Source: Lepagella muris
GTDB lineage: Bacteria > Bacteroidota > Bacteroidia > Bacteroidales > Muribaculaceae
Length of the DNA: 64,000 bases
Assembly: GCF_004793975.1 (NCBI RefSeq)
Contig: NZ_SRYB01000009.1
Location: 77,092-141,091 of the forward strand
Direction of reading: 5' to 3'
Shown here one piece after another: positions 51,289-60,358 of the stretch. Position 1 is the first letter of the stretch; every line of letters begins with the position of its first letter. Below the pieces are notes generated by a model that did not search any database, was not told the DNA's origin, and worked only from the letters and a program-made list of their open reading frames with translations. A program made the translations under genes and the position numbers.

Positions 51289-51594
51289 ATGAAGAAACTC
51301 ATTCTCACAATCATTCTCGCGGTGGCTGCTGTGTCCGCTTATGCTGCCGATGATGTCAAAAACGACACAATCCCCGTGAATAACTCCCAAATCGTGAAGA
51401 TAGTCGAGGACGAAAGCGTCAACTCCAAGGGAAACAAAACGACGAAGTTCTATTTCCTCTACAATGGTGAGCTGATACAGGCTTCCCGACACGTTGTGGA
51501 GTCATACAATCTCTGCAAAAAACACGATGCAAAATGCCGCCTCGCTGTGGTGGTGAACAAGAAAACCAACCGCAAACGTATCATTCTAAACTAA
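51289..51594 (+). CDS. Predicted periplasmic small protein
   Basis: A 101-aa protein with a clean signal peptide (MKKLILTIILAVAAVSAYAA) cut after AYA. The mature part is about 80 residues, with a beta pattern (TTKFYFLYNGELIQASRHVV) and a basic end. Co-transcribed with the exported protein in front. Confidence 0.68.
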   Translation: MKKLILTIILAVAAVSAYAADDVKNDTIPVNNSQIVKIVEDESVNSKGNKTTKFYFLYNGELIQASRHVVESYNLCKKHDAKCRLAVVVNKKTNRKRIILN

Positions 51595-51602
51595 TATCAA
51601 CT

Positions 51603-51770
51603 ATGGCAAATTATGATGCAATGACCACCTCCGAACTGGAGGAAAAGCGCGACAATCTTGCGGAACGAATGATGCAGTCAAACGACACTGCTGAAATCGA
51701 ACTGCTCAGTCAGGAAATCGAGGGTATCGAGGATATTCTCGATGAGCGCGATCCGCTGGCAGAGGATTAA
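51603..51770 (+). CDS. Small acidic helical protein
   Basis: A 55-aa product from the ATG at 51603 (MANYDAMTTSELEEKRDNLA), very acidic and probably a two-helix hairpin. The frame is open further upstream but would overlap the previous gene. It ends before a terminator. Confidence 0.6.
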   Translation: MANYDAMTTSELEEKRDNLAERMMQSNDTAEIELLSQEIEGIEDILDERDPLAED

Positions 51771-51791
51771 ACTGCCAAAATCAAAATCAAT

Positions 51792-51832
51792 AGCCGGTGC
51801 TTCATCTGAGGTGCCGGCTTTTTTCTTTCACT
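51792..51832 (+). terminator. Terminator
   Basis: AGCCGG pairs with CCGGCT (with GTGC/GTGC-like flanks inside) followed by TTTTTT. Confidence 0.85.
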
Positions 51833-51849
51833 TCTAAAAATCCAAAACA

Positions 51850-52365
51850 ATGAGAATAAATTTTTCAAGCGTATTAGAAAGCGTATTCGCTCAATACGAG
51901 TCAACCGATGAGTTAAAGTCTGCTGCCAATGGTCTTATCAAGCAGGTTCAGGCCGCTTATGAGACTCGATATACAGAAATCGCTGCCGGTGCGTCAAATG
52001 TCAAAGCCAAAACCGCTACTCCGGCACCCACAAAGACCGAAACCAAGTCCAAAAAGGACAAAGCACCCAAGGCAAAGCCTGTTGAGGCTCCCAAAGCTGA
52101 AACTAAGATCGCCGGCGAAACTGATACTCTCATCGCCATAACCGACACGGCTGCCATCAAGAAACTCGGTCTAACTTTCGAGAAATACAACGACCGTTGC
52201 TGGGTGCTTCGTGGCAATACCAAGCCTCTCCGCAAAGTCCTCAAAGAACAGTTCAAAGGCGTTTTCAACAGCTATTTGTCCGGTGGTGAGGGCTGGGTTA
52301 TCAAGACCGCCAATGTGGATGAATGTGCCAAGGCTCTCGGCTTAAAACTACCCAAGGCTGCATGA
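51850..52365 (+). CDS. Hypothetical protein with Lys/Ala/Pro linker and C-terminal domain
   Basis: A 171-aa protein: helical residues 1-45, a Lys/Pro/Ala/Thr-rich linker (about 50-90), then a folded C-terminal domain with YNDRCWVLRGNTKPLRKVLK and GGEGWVIKTANVDE. The last part resembles small nucleic-acid-binding domains of phage and plasmid antirestriction proteins, but this is weak. It stands alone between two terminators. Confidence 0.6.
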   Translation: MRINFSSVLESVFAQYESTDELKSAANGLIKQVQAAYETRYTEIAAGASNVKAKTATPAPTKTETKSKKDKAPKAKPVEAPKAETKIAGETDTLIAITDTAAIKKLGLTFEKYNDRCWVLRGNTKPLRKVLKEQFKGVFNSYLSGGEGWVIKTANVDECAKALGLKLPKAA

Positions 52366-52382
52366 ATCAATCGGATGAGCAT

Positions 52383-52418
52383 AAAGGGCAGTGTTTGCCC
52401 AGAGCATTGCCCTTTATC
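52383..52418 (+). terminator. Terminator-like hairpin
   Basis: AAAGGGCA pairs with TGCCCTTT around a long loop. There is no long T-run after it. Confidence 0.65.
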
Positions 52419-52484
52419 AATTATTAACATCCATTAAGAAAAATCTGAGCAACAAATCTTCTAATAAACAAAAACGGACTCACA

Positions 52485-52724
52485 ATGAAAAAGACCTTAA
52501 TCGAAATTCTCAATGCCGTGCTGACTATTCTTGTCGGCATTGTTACGCTCATTCTCTGTGCAAGACGTAAAATGTGGCTTAAAGTGAGCCGCAACCTCCT
52601 CAGACCTCATTTCGGCATTGAGACCAGGGCTTATCGGAAGTGGCATGACAAACGCTCTGCCCACATCCAGAAGCTGCTTGACAAGGAACACAAAGACAAC
52701 ACCAATATAATTTCATTCGTATGA
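52485..52724 (+). CDS. Small membrane protein
   Basis: A 79-aa protein with one N-terminal membrane segment (LIEILNAVLTILVGIVTLIL) followed by a basic cytoplasmic tail rich in Arg/Lys/His. It overlaps the next gene by 4 bases, so both are likely to be expressed together. Function unknown. Confidence 0.62.
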   Translation: MKKTLIEILNAVLTILVGIVTLILCARRKMWLKVSRNLLRPHFGIETRAYRKWHDKRSAHIQKLLDKEHKDNTNIISFV

Positions 52725-53443
52725 CACCGAATATCTCCAAAATAATTCAGACCATGAGCAATATTGTGGCTGATGTTATGACTTCATTCCAGTCGGATTT
52801 TGAGAATTTCGATCGCCCATATATCGAGAACGCCGACAGTTCTAAGTTTCCGATGATTTGGATTGTCGGGAAATCCCATACCCATCTCTTGAATTTGGGC
52901 GAATATGAAGAGCACTTCAGTGAAAACGAAGTGGCACGATTTGCCTATGTTCAGGGTGGCAATCCTTTTCTCTCTTTTCTCGATGCTTTAGGCAGTGACC
53001 ATCTTTTCTTGATTGAGCCGGATGGTGTTAGAGAAATCACTGAAAAGCAAGCGCGTGAAGTCTGCCGCGACATAGTGACTCCAGTTGCTGAAAAGTGGAT
53101 AAAAGAAAATGGTCCACTTCCAACAAAAGTCCAAGTGCCGGTCAAGTTCTTCAACATCACACTATCCAAAATCAAAGAACTGATCCGCGAATGTGAGGCG
53201 CACAATGATAAATCCCTTATCGAGATTTTCCGTCGCTTTCATAACTATCGCCGTGTCGCAAAAGACCAATACATCCAGATTTCCTACAATCCCGGATATA
53301 ACGAGTTTACTTTTTGCGAGTACACCAATGGAAAGCAAGGTCTGGTAGGTGGCATCATCTTTCATGGGTGGCCCGAAACAGGCTATATGGTGAACGGTTC
53401 GTATCAAATGGAGCCAACATACGGTTGGTCATCACACACTTAA
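52721..53443 (+). CDS. Hypothetical protein
   Basis: A 240-aa mixed alpha/beta protein with no recognised motif. SKFPMIWIVGKSHTHLLNLG near residue 45 and the C-terminal YNEFTFCEYTNGKQGLVGGI suggest a folded soluble enzyme or inhibitor, but no family was seen. Translationally coupled to the membrane protein in front. Confidence 0.62.
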   Translation: MTPNISKIIQTMSNIVADVMTSFQSDFENFDRPYIENADSSKFPMIWIVGKSHTHLLNLGEYEEHFSENEVARFAYVQGGNPFLSFLDALGSDHLFLIEPDGVREITEKQAREVCRDIVTPVAEKWIKENGPLPTKVQVPVKFFNITLSKIKELIRECEAHNDKSLIEIFRRFHNYRRVAKDQYIQISYNPGYNEFTFCEYTNGKQGLVGGIIFHGWPETGYMVNGSYQMEPTYGWSSHT

Positions 53444-53454
53444 CTTTTACAACC

Positions 53455-54432
53455 ATGTGCAATGAAATAAAACCCTGGGAGCCTTATCTTCCAGAGCATG
53501 TCTGCCTTTACTATGTGGACTATAATAGCAACCTTGATGGCAACACAAAACAACTTCAGAAGTGTATCGAGGACAACAATCTTTATCCCATATCAGAATC
53601 CATAGATGAATGGTGGGATTTTCCTGAAGGTCAGTATCTCGAAGATATGCAGAGGGCTATGGAGAATGACGATATTGAATGGGATGATGACTGGAGAGAT
53701 GAGATCATCGAAGCATTGCGCAAAAAGGATGACAGCGACCCGGTGAAAGACCTAATCCGTAACACCTCCGATATCCACTGCTATTTTGACCTCGGATATG
53801 ATGTTGATGAGCCATTCGGCGCCGATGAGGAAGAGCAGGAAGAAGAGATTGACGGCATTTGCAAGGTGCTGAAAATCGCCAAGGATTCTCCTATGCGTGA
53901 GAAAATCGCCGGAATTTACTATAACGCTTCTTATGGTGGTAGCCTTCGCATATATTTCCCGGCTGGTCTGCTGACTTTGCTTTCCGGTAATGGCTGGGAT
54001 GGCAGTAAGGAAGATTTCAAGTCTATCAAATTCAAAGGGAAATTCCGCGTGGTCATCATTGACACAATGAATGGCAGTGGTGATTTTGAGGATGACATTG
54101 AGCTTGATGTTGAATATGATTTTGACCGCTCATTACTCGGTGTATCTGAAGAGGACCATTACGGATTTGAAGAGATTTTCGGTGACGATTGCGGAATTAA
54201 GCATTGCGAAACTCCGACTTTTGAAAAGGAAACAGAAGCAGAAACCGTCCACGTCGAAAATGAAGCACTCGCTCAGGAACGTGAAAGACAGCAGAAATAC
54301 AATGACACTTTCAAAGCTGGCAAATGCACATTCGGCGACCGTGATATGAACCGACACCGGGATATTCAATACAGCAACGTCTTTCCATGTGGTTGGCATT
54401 GCCCTCACTGCGGCATGACATGGGTTGACTAA
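53455..54432 (+). CDS. Acidic hypothetical protein with C-terminal zinc ribbon
   Basis: A 325-aa product from the ATG at 53455 (MCNEIKPWEPYLPEHVC). It is very acidic through the middle (DEEEQEEEIDG-like) and ends in CGWHCPHCGMTWVD, a likely zinc site together with a preceding Cys. The open frame extends to 53314, where it would overlap the previous gene by 130 bases, so the inner start is used. DNA-mimic or protein-binding roles are possible but unproven. Confidence 0.62.
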   Translation: MCNEIKPWEPYLPEHVCLYYVDYNSNLDGNTKQLQKCIEDNNLYPISESIDEWWDFPEGQYLEDMQRAMENDDIEWDDDWRDEIIEALRKKDDSDPVKDLIRNTSDIHCYFDLGYDVDEPFGADEEEQEEEIDGICKVLKIAKDSPMREKIAGIYYNASYGGSLRIYFPAGLLTLLSGNGWDGSKEDFKSIKFKGKFRVVIIDTMNGSGDFEDDIELDVEYDFDRSLLGVSEEDHYGFEEIFGDDCGIKHCETPTFEKETEAETVHVENEALAQERERQQKYNDTFKAGKCTFGDRDMNRHRDIQYSNVFPCGWHCPHCGMTWVD

Positions 54433-54443
54433 AAAGTAAAGCC

Positions 54444-55277
54444 ATGAACGATAATCTATTGATTGAGACCAAGGAGATTGGTAATCACCGAATTAAAATA
54501 TACTATGACGCATGGGGGCAGAGTCCAATCACAAATTCTGATATGGCTGCTCGGTACTTGTTTGAGTATAATGATTGCTATCATCATATTCTTCACGAGG
54601 AATGTAACTGGAAGGACTGGTTCCTTGAAAATCGGCACTCTCTGGAAGATGCACTGCGCTATATGGCGGCAAACGTTGTGAAGCAAAAAGACATAATCAA
54701 TTACTACAAAAAAGGTGAGATTGACGGTCTGCGCTTCATCTATGATCGACACGAGCGTGAGTGGAAATTACAGACATGGGAAGAATGGCTGGGCGGTTGG
54801 CACACTCGATATGAGATTGAGCCATTTGACCTCAAAAAGTACGATGTTCGCCCTGAGTTAGTCGAGTGTCTGAGTAAAGATGACCTCATATCGCTCATTC
54901 AAGACTGCGCTAAGGATTTTGTCATCAAAGAATGGAGTACCACCGGATATTCTCAGGGAGATTTGGTGAAGGGCATAGCCTATATGTCGAAAGAACGATA
55001 TGACAAAATGGTCGGAGACACCGGTAAGCCTTGGAAAGAACACGCCGATTATCTTATTGACTTGGAAGTCAAAGAAATTGGAATGTGGATGTGGGGCGAT
55101 GTTAAAGGCTATGTTCTTGAAAAGAAAGTGCCATTCACTAAAGTCTATGACGATGATGATCGTGAGGATGAAGAGGATGTCGAATGGGAAGAAGTCGGCT
55201 CCTGCTGGGGATTCTTTATGGAAACCGAAGAACTCATTGATGAGGTGATTTCGGAATACAGTCTAAAATCCGCTTAA
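54444..55277 (+). CDS. Acidic hypothetical protein
   Basis: A 277-aa protein rich in Asp, Glu, Trp and Tyr (NCYHH-like and WEEWLGGWHTRYEIEP segments) ending in a conserved-looking acidic block. No motif was recognised. It starts 11 bases after the zinc-ribbon protein. Confidence 0.6.
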   Translation: MNDNLLIETKEIGNHRIKIYYDAWGQSPITNSDMAARYLFEYNDCYHHILHEECNWKDWFLENRHSLEDALRYMAANVVKQKDIINYYKKGEIDGLRFIYDRHEREWKLQTWEEWLGGWHTRYEIEPFDLKKYDVRPELVECLSKDDLISLIQDCAKDFVIKEWSTTGYSQGDLVKGIAYMSKERYDKMVGDTGKPWKEHADYLIDLEVKEIGMWMWGDVKGYVLEKKVPFTKVYDDDDREDEEDVEWEEVGSCWGFFMETEELIDEVISEYSLKSA

Positions 55278-55289
55278 TCTACAATCAAA

Positions 55290-55571
55290 ATGTTACGATA
55301 TCCAAATCCGATATACTCCAATAGCTTGAAAAAGAAAATCAAGCAAATCAACAAGACCCAAGCGCGCAAATTGTATGAGGCTGGGGAAACAGTTTATCTG
55401 CTTCCCTGCCTTTGCAGAGTCGATGGTATATGGGTTTCTCCATATCCCATTGATAAGGAACACGCTGTATGGTGGGGCGACTCATTTGACAGCGATGTCC
55501 TCAGTTTCACTAACTATAACTGCTGCTCAGAATTGGGTAAATATCCGATATTCTTCAAAGAAATTAAATGA
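55290..55571 (+). CDS. Hypothetical small protein
   Basis: A 93-aa protein with a Lys-rich helix at the start and an aromatic/Cys-rich end (CCSELGKYPIFFKEIK). The closing pattern resembles the end of the proteins at 39621 and 42422 (aromatic, then -IK). Function unknown. Confidence 0.6.
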   Translation: MLRYPNPIYSNSLKKKIKQINKTQARKLYEAGETVYLLPCLCRVDGIWVSPYPIDKEHAVWWGDSFDSDVLSFTNYNCCSELGKYPIFFKEIK

Positions 55572-55577
55572 TAACCA

Positions 55578-55901
55578 ATGGAATTTATCAACTGTAAAAA
55601 TCACGACGGTCCGATGACTGTCATTGCTACTGGAGAGCAATTCATCTTCAAAGATAATTTTAGTGGTGTGGTGGCGATTGCACAGCGACTCAATATTGAA
55701 GAGGAATTGGGCACTGATAAAGCCACGTTTGAAGTTGAGTATTGTGCTCAGATAAATGAAGAGACAATCAAGCGCATTATTTCAAAACATCAGAACCAGT
55801 ATATGCCTGTTAAGGTTAAATATCATTTTAATCTCAATAAAGAGGCTGGTACTGGAGGGTTGCCGTATTATCTGGAAATCAAAGCAATAAAACGTAAATA
55901 A
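55578..55901 (+). CDS. Hypothetical protein
   Basis: A 107-aa mostly beta-strand protein (AQRLNIEEELGTDKATFEVE; YMPVKVKYHFNLNKEAGTGG) with no family recognised. Starts 6 bases after the previous stop. Confidence 0.6.
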   Translation: MEFINCKNHDGPMTVIATGEQFIFKDNFSGVVAIAQRLNIEEELGTDKATFEVEYCAQINEETIKRIISKHQNQYMPVKVKYHFNLNKEAGTGGLPYYLEIKAIKRK

Positions 55902-55902
55902 A

Positions 55903-56958
55903 ATGGTATCACAAGAAATAAGAGATGCCGCCCTGAGATATTCGGAAACTAAGTATTTCATGCGGGACGGTCAAAAGTATGAGATAAAAGTCAAAATCTC
56001 ATTTGATGATGATTGCAACAATAAACATTTCGATTTCAGTGTAACTGGAGAGATTGTTCGCATCACTAAAAATGGTCGTCGTATCGATGATATGTGTGAC
56101 TGTATTCATGATGAAATTCTCCGTTATTTTCCGCAGTATGCATCTTTTGTGGAGATGCACTGTCGTAACAGAGAGGGTATGTCGATGCACCCATTCGCTA
56201 ACGGGTTCTATTATCTTACTAAGGGCAACACCAAAGCTGTAATGGAAGATTGGTGGATAACCGAAGAGGATGGAGAAAAAGCTGTTAGGCTTTTCAAAGC
56301 AGTGGACCAAGAAGAGTTCACTTACTTACTCTACAAGTTAGGTTTTACAGAGCGTGCAAAGGTAAAAGCTGAATTAGCCATTCAGGAACTTGAAGATTTG
56401 ACCGGGAAAACGTGGGTTAACCCTTATACTCCCGAAGAAGAGCGTCTGTATAAAATGCCTGAAGGCCTATTTGAAAAAATAGAGCAGAGACTGTCCGAAG
56501 GCTATTATACCGAGGAAGCTATAGCCCAGCGAGCAGCAGAAGAAAAAGAACGTAAGTTTAATGAAGCCCGTCAAAAAATTATTGAAGAGGCCCGTACTCA
56601 AACTGAGAAAGTGAGGGTTAAAAGGGATATAATGCTCTTCATCCTTGATGCAGGGCTTCCGATAGACAATGTGATTTATTATGATCACGTCAAACGAGTT
56701 GTGTTCAACTGGCAGGACGCTTCATATCGCTCTCATATTACTTGGGAGGATTTAGATAAGCTAATGGCAAAGTCTGATGCCAAGTATCATATTCCGGCTT
56801 ATACCGTCTTTACGCTTGAAGAGGCTTACAAGCAAAAGATAGACCGAGGAATGGTAATTATGGGCGACGGATTTGAGTCTTGCTGGACCGGGGAACCGTT
56901 ACCTTACCATCATAATTCTCACAGTCCTAAACGTCAAATCCATCAGGACAAAAAATGA
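55903..56958 (+). CDS. Hypothetical coiled-coil protein
   Basis: A 351-aa protein. The first 120 residues are a mixed domain, the middle has a long helix with Glu/Arg/Lys (AAEEKERKFNEARQKIIEEA), and the end is His-rich (HHNSHSP). No family recognised. It overlaps the next gene by 4 bases. Confidence 0.6.
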   Translation: MVSQEIRDAALRYSETKYFMRDGQKYEIKVKISFDDDCNNKHFDFSVTGEIVRITKNGRRIDDMCDCIHDEILRYFPQYASFVEMHCRNREGMSMHPFANGFYYLTKGNTKAVMEDWWITEEDGEKAVRLFKAVDQEEFTYLLYKLGFTERAKVKAELAIQELEDLTGKTWVNPYTPEEERLYKMPEGLFEKIEQRLSEGYYTEEAIAQRAAEEKERKFNEARQKIIEEARTQTEKVRVKRDIMLFILDAGLPIDNVIYYDHVKRVVFNWQDASYRSHITWEDLDKLMAKSDAKYHIPAYTVFTLEEAYKQKIDRGMVIMGDGFESCWTGEPLPYHHNSHSPKRQIHQDKK

Positions 56959-57146
56959 AAGTAAAATCAATGACAGTTGCGGAAGGGAAGCGTGTAAATA
57001 TTTCACGCTTCCCCAACTTCCATCGTAGTGGTTCAATTATCGGTATGAAGCAAAAATTCTATGGACGTAACGCTTTGTTAGTTCGCTGTGGCTCATACAT
57101 TTATAATGTTACAAGTGAGCCAAGTATTTATGAACAAGCCAAATGA
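56955..57146 (+). CDS. Small basic protein
   Basis: A 63-aa basic protein with a beta-strand pattern (VNISRFPNFHRSGSIIGMKQ). No family recognised. Coupled to the previous gene by a four-base overlap. Confidence 0.58.
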   Translation: MKVKSMTVAEGKRVNISRFPNFHRSGSIIGMKQKFYGRNALLVRCGSYIYNVTSEPSIYEQAK

Positions 57147-57152
57147 ATAAAT

Positions 57153-57476
57153 ATGAAAACTAAACTATACTCCCAAATCAGGTTCGTTCAAAGCACTGAT
57201 GAGGACTACAATAGGATAGAAGCTGTGTTTAGTGGGATTAGGGCTGGATATTGTGAAGGCAATTCTCAGCCAGTTATCGACTATCTCAGTGACTGGGATG
57301 ATGAAGAGAATGAGCTTACCGAAGAGATACCGATGATTGCCAAAATGGGCGATACATCTTATTCCGATGAAAACGGCGTTTACACTCTTCTTTACAACTC
57401 TTCAATCGGTGGTTGCTTCCTGCTTTATAGAGAGGCGACTGAAGATGAGATGGATTGGCATGGCATTGTTCCCTGA
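57153..57476 (+). CDS. Small acidic protein
   Basis: A 107-aa acidic protein (DWDDEENELTEEI) with a beta-rich second half (NGVYTLLYNSSIGGCFLLYR). No family recognised. It starts 6 bases after its neighbour. Confidence 0.6.
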   Translation: MKTKLYSQIRFVQSTDEDYNRIEAVFSGIRAGYCEGNSQPVIDYLSDWDDEENELTEEIPMIAKMGDTSYSDENGVYTLLYNSSIGGCFLLYREATEDEMDWHGIVP

Positions 57477-57490
57477 AACATTCTAAAAAT

Positions 57491-57778
57491 ATGGAAGAAC
57501 GACTTAAAAAATTGAAAAAGATGTCGAGGCAATATCGCTTCGACATCGACGGCAGCTTTTGTAAAAAATGGAATAACGGAATGGGGTGTCTCACATTCGT
57601 AGTTTTACTTGAATCTGAGAAAAAAGTGTTGGTTAATTCAACAATCGCGCGTACAAAAGATTATGAAAGAGTTGCAGAAATCTTCCCAGAACTTGAAATA
57701 GTCAAAGTCGCATACGGCTATCCGATTTTTTACAATCACTCTATGCTTTGGGCATATAGAAATGGCTATGTAGGATGA
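57491..57778 (+). CDS. Hypothetical protein
   Basis: A 95-aa product from the ATG at 57491 (MEERLKKLKKMSRQYRF). It looks like a small alpha/beta domain with a central strand CLTFVVLLESEKKVLVNS. It overlaps the next gene by 4 bases. The longer frame to 57455 would overlap the previous gene. Confidence 0.6.
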   Translation: MEERLKKLKKMSRQYRFDIDGSFCKKWNNGMGCLTFVVLLESEKKVLVNSTIARTKDYERVAEIFPELEIVKVAYGYPIFYNHSMLWAYRNGYVG

Positions 57779-58026
57779 AAGTAGTTTTTAGAATTTATCC
57801 TGACGGTCAGGTTATCGCCCTTTTTCCTGAAGAGAGTGATAAGCGAACTGGCGGTACGATGTCTTATATGCACATCGGACAACATGGAGATGCAGATTAT
57901 TATGGTGTGATTCAGCAGACGAAGCCTGCTACAGAAGCTCAGTATCTGCCTCTTTTTAATGAGTTAAAAAGCATTGGTTATAAAGACCTTCAAGTGCGTC
58001 AAAAAGCTAAACTCAAATGGGTATAA
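57775..58026 (+). CDS. Hypothetical small protein
   Basis: An 83-aa protein with VVFRIYPDGQVIALFPEESD and a His/Gly motif (HIGQHGDADYYGVI), a pattern common to many small phage proteins of Bacteroidales. Function unknown. Overlaps both neighbours. Confidence 0.65.
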   Translation: MKVVFRIYPDGQVIALFPEESDKRTGGTMSYMHIGQHGDADYYGVIQQTKPATEAQYLPLFNELKSIGYKDLQVRQKAKLKWV

Positions 58027-58313
58027 AACAATCAAAAGAGGAATTGGAAGTATTCAAACAAAAGGCTATGCGAGCTTATGCAAAAGCCAATAAAATATCC
58101 ATCCTCATTTTCATCAGAGAATCTTACTCACATGAATTGGTCGCTGTTTCAGTTCAAGAACGGACAGACTATAAAGGCGACCCTTACTATACTTTCGGTA
58201 GATTATATCATGTATTTGGCGAGCAATGCACCTATGACCAGTGCGGTTGCGCCACCTTTGATGATGAGATGAAGGTAAGAATGGCTGCTTATCAATTCTT
58301 TGGAATAAAATAA
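58017..58313 (+). CDS. Hypothetical small protein
   Basis: A 98-aa protein with an N-terminal helix and a mixed beta region (KISILIFIRESYSHELVAVS), then Cys-rich CTYDQCGCATFDD. No family recognised. Overlaps the previous gene by 10 bases. Confidence 0.6.
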   Translation: MGIKQSKEELEVFKQKAMRAYAKANKISILIFIRESYSHELVAVSVQERTDYKGDPYYTFGRLYHVFGEQCTYDQCGCATFDDEMKVRMAAYQFFGIK

Positions 58314-58318
58314 ATGCT

Positions 58319-58915
58319 ATGGTCACAAAAGAAATTACAAAAGAGCTGGTTGAACAGCAAATGAATAGCACTCTTAGCTATTTTCCTTGGGGTGGCAAAG
58401 TGATTGCTGTACGCCAGAATCAATGGGGCGAATGGATTGCTGACTGCAAGATTCCTGGTCATTATAGCAGGGATTGTGATGGCCCTGGTGGTCACTATTA
58501 CCGTATGGAGGATGCAGACTGTCCTATCCGTCAATTTATGGTTCTCCTGGAATATCATGAATCCAGATTTGGTATGGAGCCTTGGTGGATGACAAGATAT
58601 TTTGAGGCAAAAAACGATAAACGCCTCTACACTTTTCCCGAAGAGGGTGGTTTTTTCGATCCTGATGCGCCACGAAGCCCTTACATACTTGCTAAAATAA
58701 AAGCCACTATCGAAGAACATCCTTGCCAATGGGAGCTTCAGGAAATGTGGGGTGCGTTCAGTGATATTCCCATAAACACTGATGATGAGATAGAAAAGCC
58801 ATTCTACTTCTGGGAGGCTGGCACCTCCCGGTTTGAGATATGGCACTGGTTTGATAATCTATGCCCAAATGGTCTTGCAGTGGACCTAATGGGCGAAACT
58901 CCAAAAAATTCATAA
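58319..58915 (+). CDS. Hypothetical protein
   Basis: A 198-aa protein rich in Trp, Pro and acidic residues, with Cys/His pairs (CKIPGHYSRDCDGPGGHYY) that might bind a metal. No family recognised. It starts 5 bases after the previous gene. Confidence 0.6.
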   Translation: MVTKEITKELVEQQMNSTLSYFPWGGKVIAVRQNQWGEWIADCKIPGHYSRDCDGPGGHYYRMEDADCPIRQFMVLLEYHESRFGMEPWWMTRYFEAKNDKRLYTFPEEGGFFDPDAPRSPYILAKIKATIEEHPCQWELQEMWGAFSDIPINTDDEIEKPFYFWEAGTSRFEIWHWFDNLCPNGLAVDLMGETPKNS

Positions 58916-58917
58916 CT

Positions 58918-59202
58918 ATGAAACCGAATGACTATATTTCTTATAATGGTAAAGAATATCCGTTATTTCAAGTCGATATTTTAGATCAAGAAACAGAAGA
59001 GTCAGCCGAGAACATGGAGTTTATGACAGTAACAGTTGCTACTCAATCACTCTCGGACCAATTAATTGATTCTGCTACAGGAATGCCTGTTGATAAAAGC
59101 GCAGAACGGCTTGATAACGAAATATTTTTCTACATTCCTGATGAGCTGGCAGAGCGAGAGGCATGTGAAATAGCTGATTATGTATCTGATAATTGCTGGT
59201 GA
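58918..59202 (+). CDS. Small acidic protein
   Basis: A 94-aa product from the ATG at 58918 (MKPNDYISYNGKEYPLFQVD). No motif. The open frame runs back to 58861, into the previous gene, so the inner start is chosen. One base separates its stop from the next start. Confidence 0.6.
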   Translation: MKPNDYISYNGKEYPLFQVDILDQETEESAENMEFMTVTVATQSLSDQLIDSATGMPVDKSAERLDNEIFFYIPDELAEREACEIADYVSDNCW

Positions 59203-59203
59203 T

Positions 59204-59707
59204 ATGGAACATATACATATATCTGATGGTGCATGGCGCTGGGCTTACAATAAGTTCTACAAAGAACGCTATGCGCATTATAGAAAATCTGGAGTATCTG
59301 CCGCCGAAGCGATTGACCAGGCATTTCAGGAAACAGTGGACCTCGAATTTCATCCATACTTCCCCGAACAACGCCCCATAAATCAGAGATTAATGACCGA
59401 ATGGGGAGAAAAGCATCAACAATTGTTAGAAGGCGAACTTCATATTGCAATCATAAATGCTGACTCTATTTCTCCGGAGGTGGGCATTATCAAAGTGAAG
59501 TGGGGATGGTTGCGACGCGATCTTCCCCAGTGGTTGATTGACAATGGTCATTATGACTATTTCTATGAAATTCCAGACGATGAGGATGAACTGATTGAGC
59601 ACTTCCTTTTCGTTTACTGCGATTATAGTCAGAGCAATTTGCACTGGCAATGTGTGCCACCTGACACTCAATTCAAACGATTAACAATTAAAGATTTCCA
59701 GAAATGA
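59204..59707 (+). CDS. Hypothetical protein
   Basis: A 167-aa product from the ATG at 59204 (MEHIHISDGAWRWAY). The N-terminal helix is rich in Tyr/Arg, and the C-terminal half is acidic (YFYEIPDDEDELIEHFLFVY). Overlaps the next gene by 4 bases. Function unknown. Confidence 0.6.
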   Translation: MEHIHISDGAWRWAYNKFYKERYAHYRKSGVSAAEAIDQAFQETVDLEFHPYFPEQRPINQRLMTEWGEKHQQLLEGELHIAIINADSISPEVGIIKVKWGWLRRDLPQWLIDNGHYDYFYEIPDDEDELIEHFLFVYCDYSQSNLHWQCVPPDTQFKRLTIKDFQK

Positions 59708-60084
59708 AACATACTGATTTTTATAACCAGTACAAATATTTGGATGCTTGTACTGAGAATGAGCTTAAAGCCGCTGTAAAAGCTCATGGAAAGGAATATG
59801 TATTCATCCATACTGAAAATGATGATGACGATGACCATATATCGGAGGAAAGAAACAATGCTCCCATCATTTCAGCTTCAACCAAATGGATGAAAAGTTA
59901 TGAGGATTTCTATGTTACTCGCGTCGTCATTGATAATTTCGATTGTGTAGTAGTCTATGGATTTCCTAAAGATGGCTGGTCTGACGATGAGCAAGAGCTG
60001 ACCAGTATAGCACACGGTCAGTTGGAATACGTTATCGACGAAATTCCTGAAACTGATGAGGTACAGGATGTGACTATTCCTTAA
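59704..60084 (+). CDS. Acidic hypothetical protein
   Basis: A 126-aa, very acidic protein (HTENDDDDDHISEERNN) with a beta-rich core (FYVTRVVIDNFDCVVVYGFP). No family recognised. It ends 82 bases before the next small gene. Confidence 0.6.
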   Translation: MKHTDFYNQYKYLDACTENELKAAVKAHGKEYVFIHTENDDDDDHISEERNNAPIISASTKWMKSYEDFYVTRVVIDNFDCVVVYGFPKDGWSDDEQELTSIAHGQLEYVIDEIPETDEVQDVTIP

Positions 60085-60166
60085 AAACTCTTAAAAATCT
60101 CGTTCCCATTCCAATTTTTCAACATCACGAGACTATTCAGATAAAAACCATATAAACTTCTAAAAT

Positions 60167-60334
60167 ATGACTTCACAAGCGATGAACTGCCTTGAATTAT
60201 ATCGAGGCGGCAACCCTTCTACTATCAAGCAACTGCTTCAGCACCAGAAGCCTTCAGTGGTTGCGGAACTGAAAAATCACTTCGGCACTAACGACCTCGA
60301 CAAGTTGGCTGTGTGTCTCAGCAAAGGTAAATAA
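60167..60334 (+). CDS. Short protein just upstream of the second DGR target
   Basis: A 55-aa product (MTSQAMNCLELYRGGNPSTI and a helical rest ending VCLSKGK). It is likely helical and slightly basic. It lies 24 bases before the DGR target and is probably cotranscribed with it; it could be a partner or chaperone of that protein, but nothing in the sequence shows this. Confidence 0.55.
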   Translation: MTSQAMNCLELYRGGNPSTIKQLLQHQKPSVVAELKNHFGTNDLDKLAVCLSKGK

Positions 60335-60358
60335 CACATCACTTAAAAGTATAACAAT

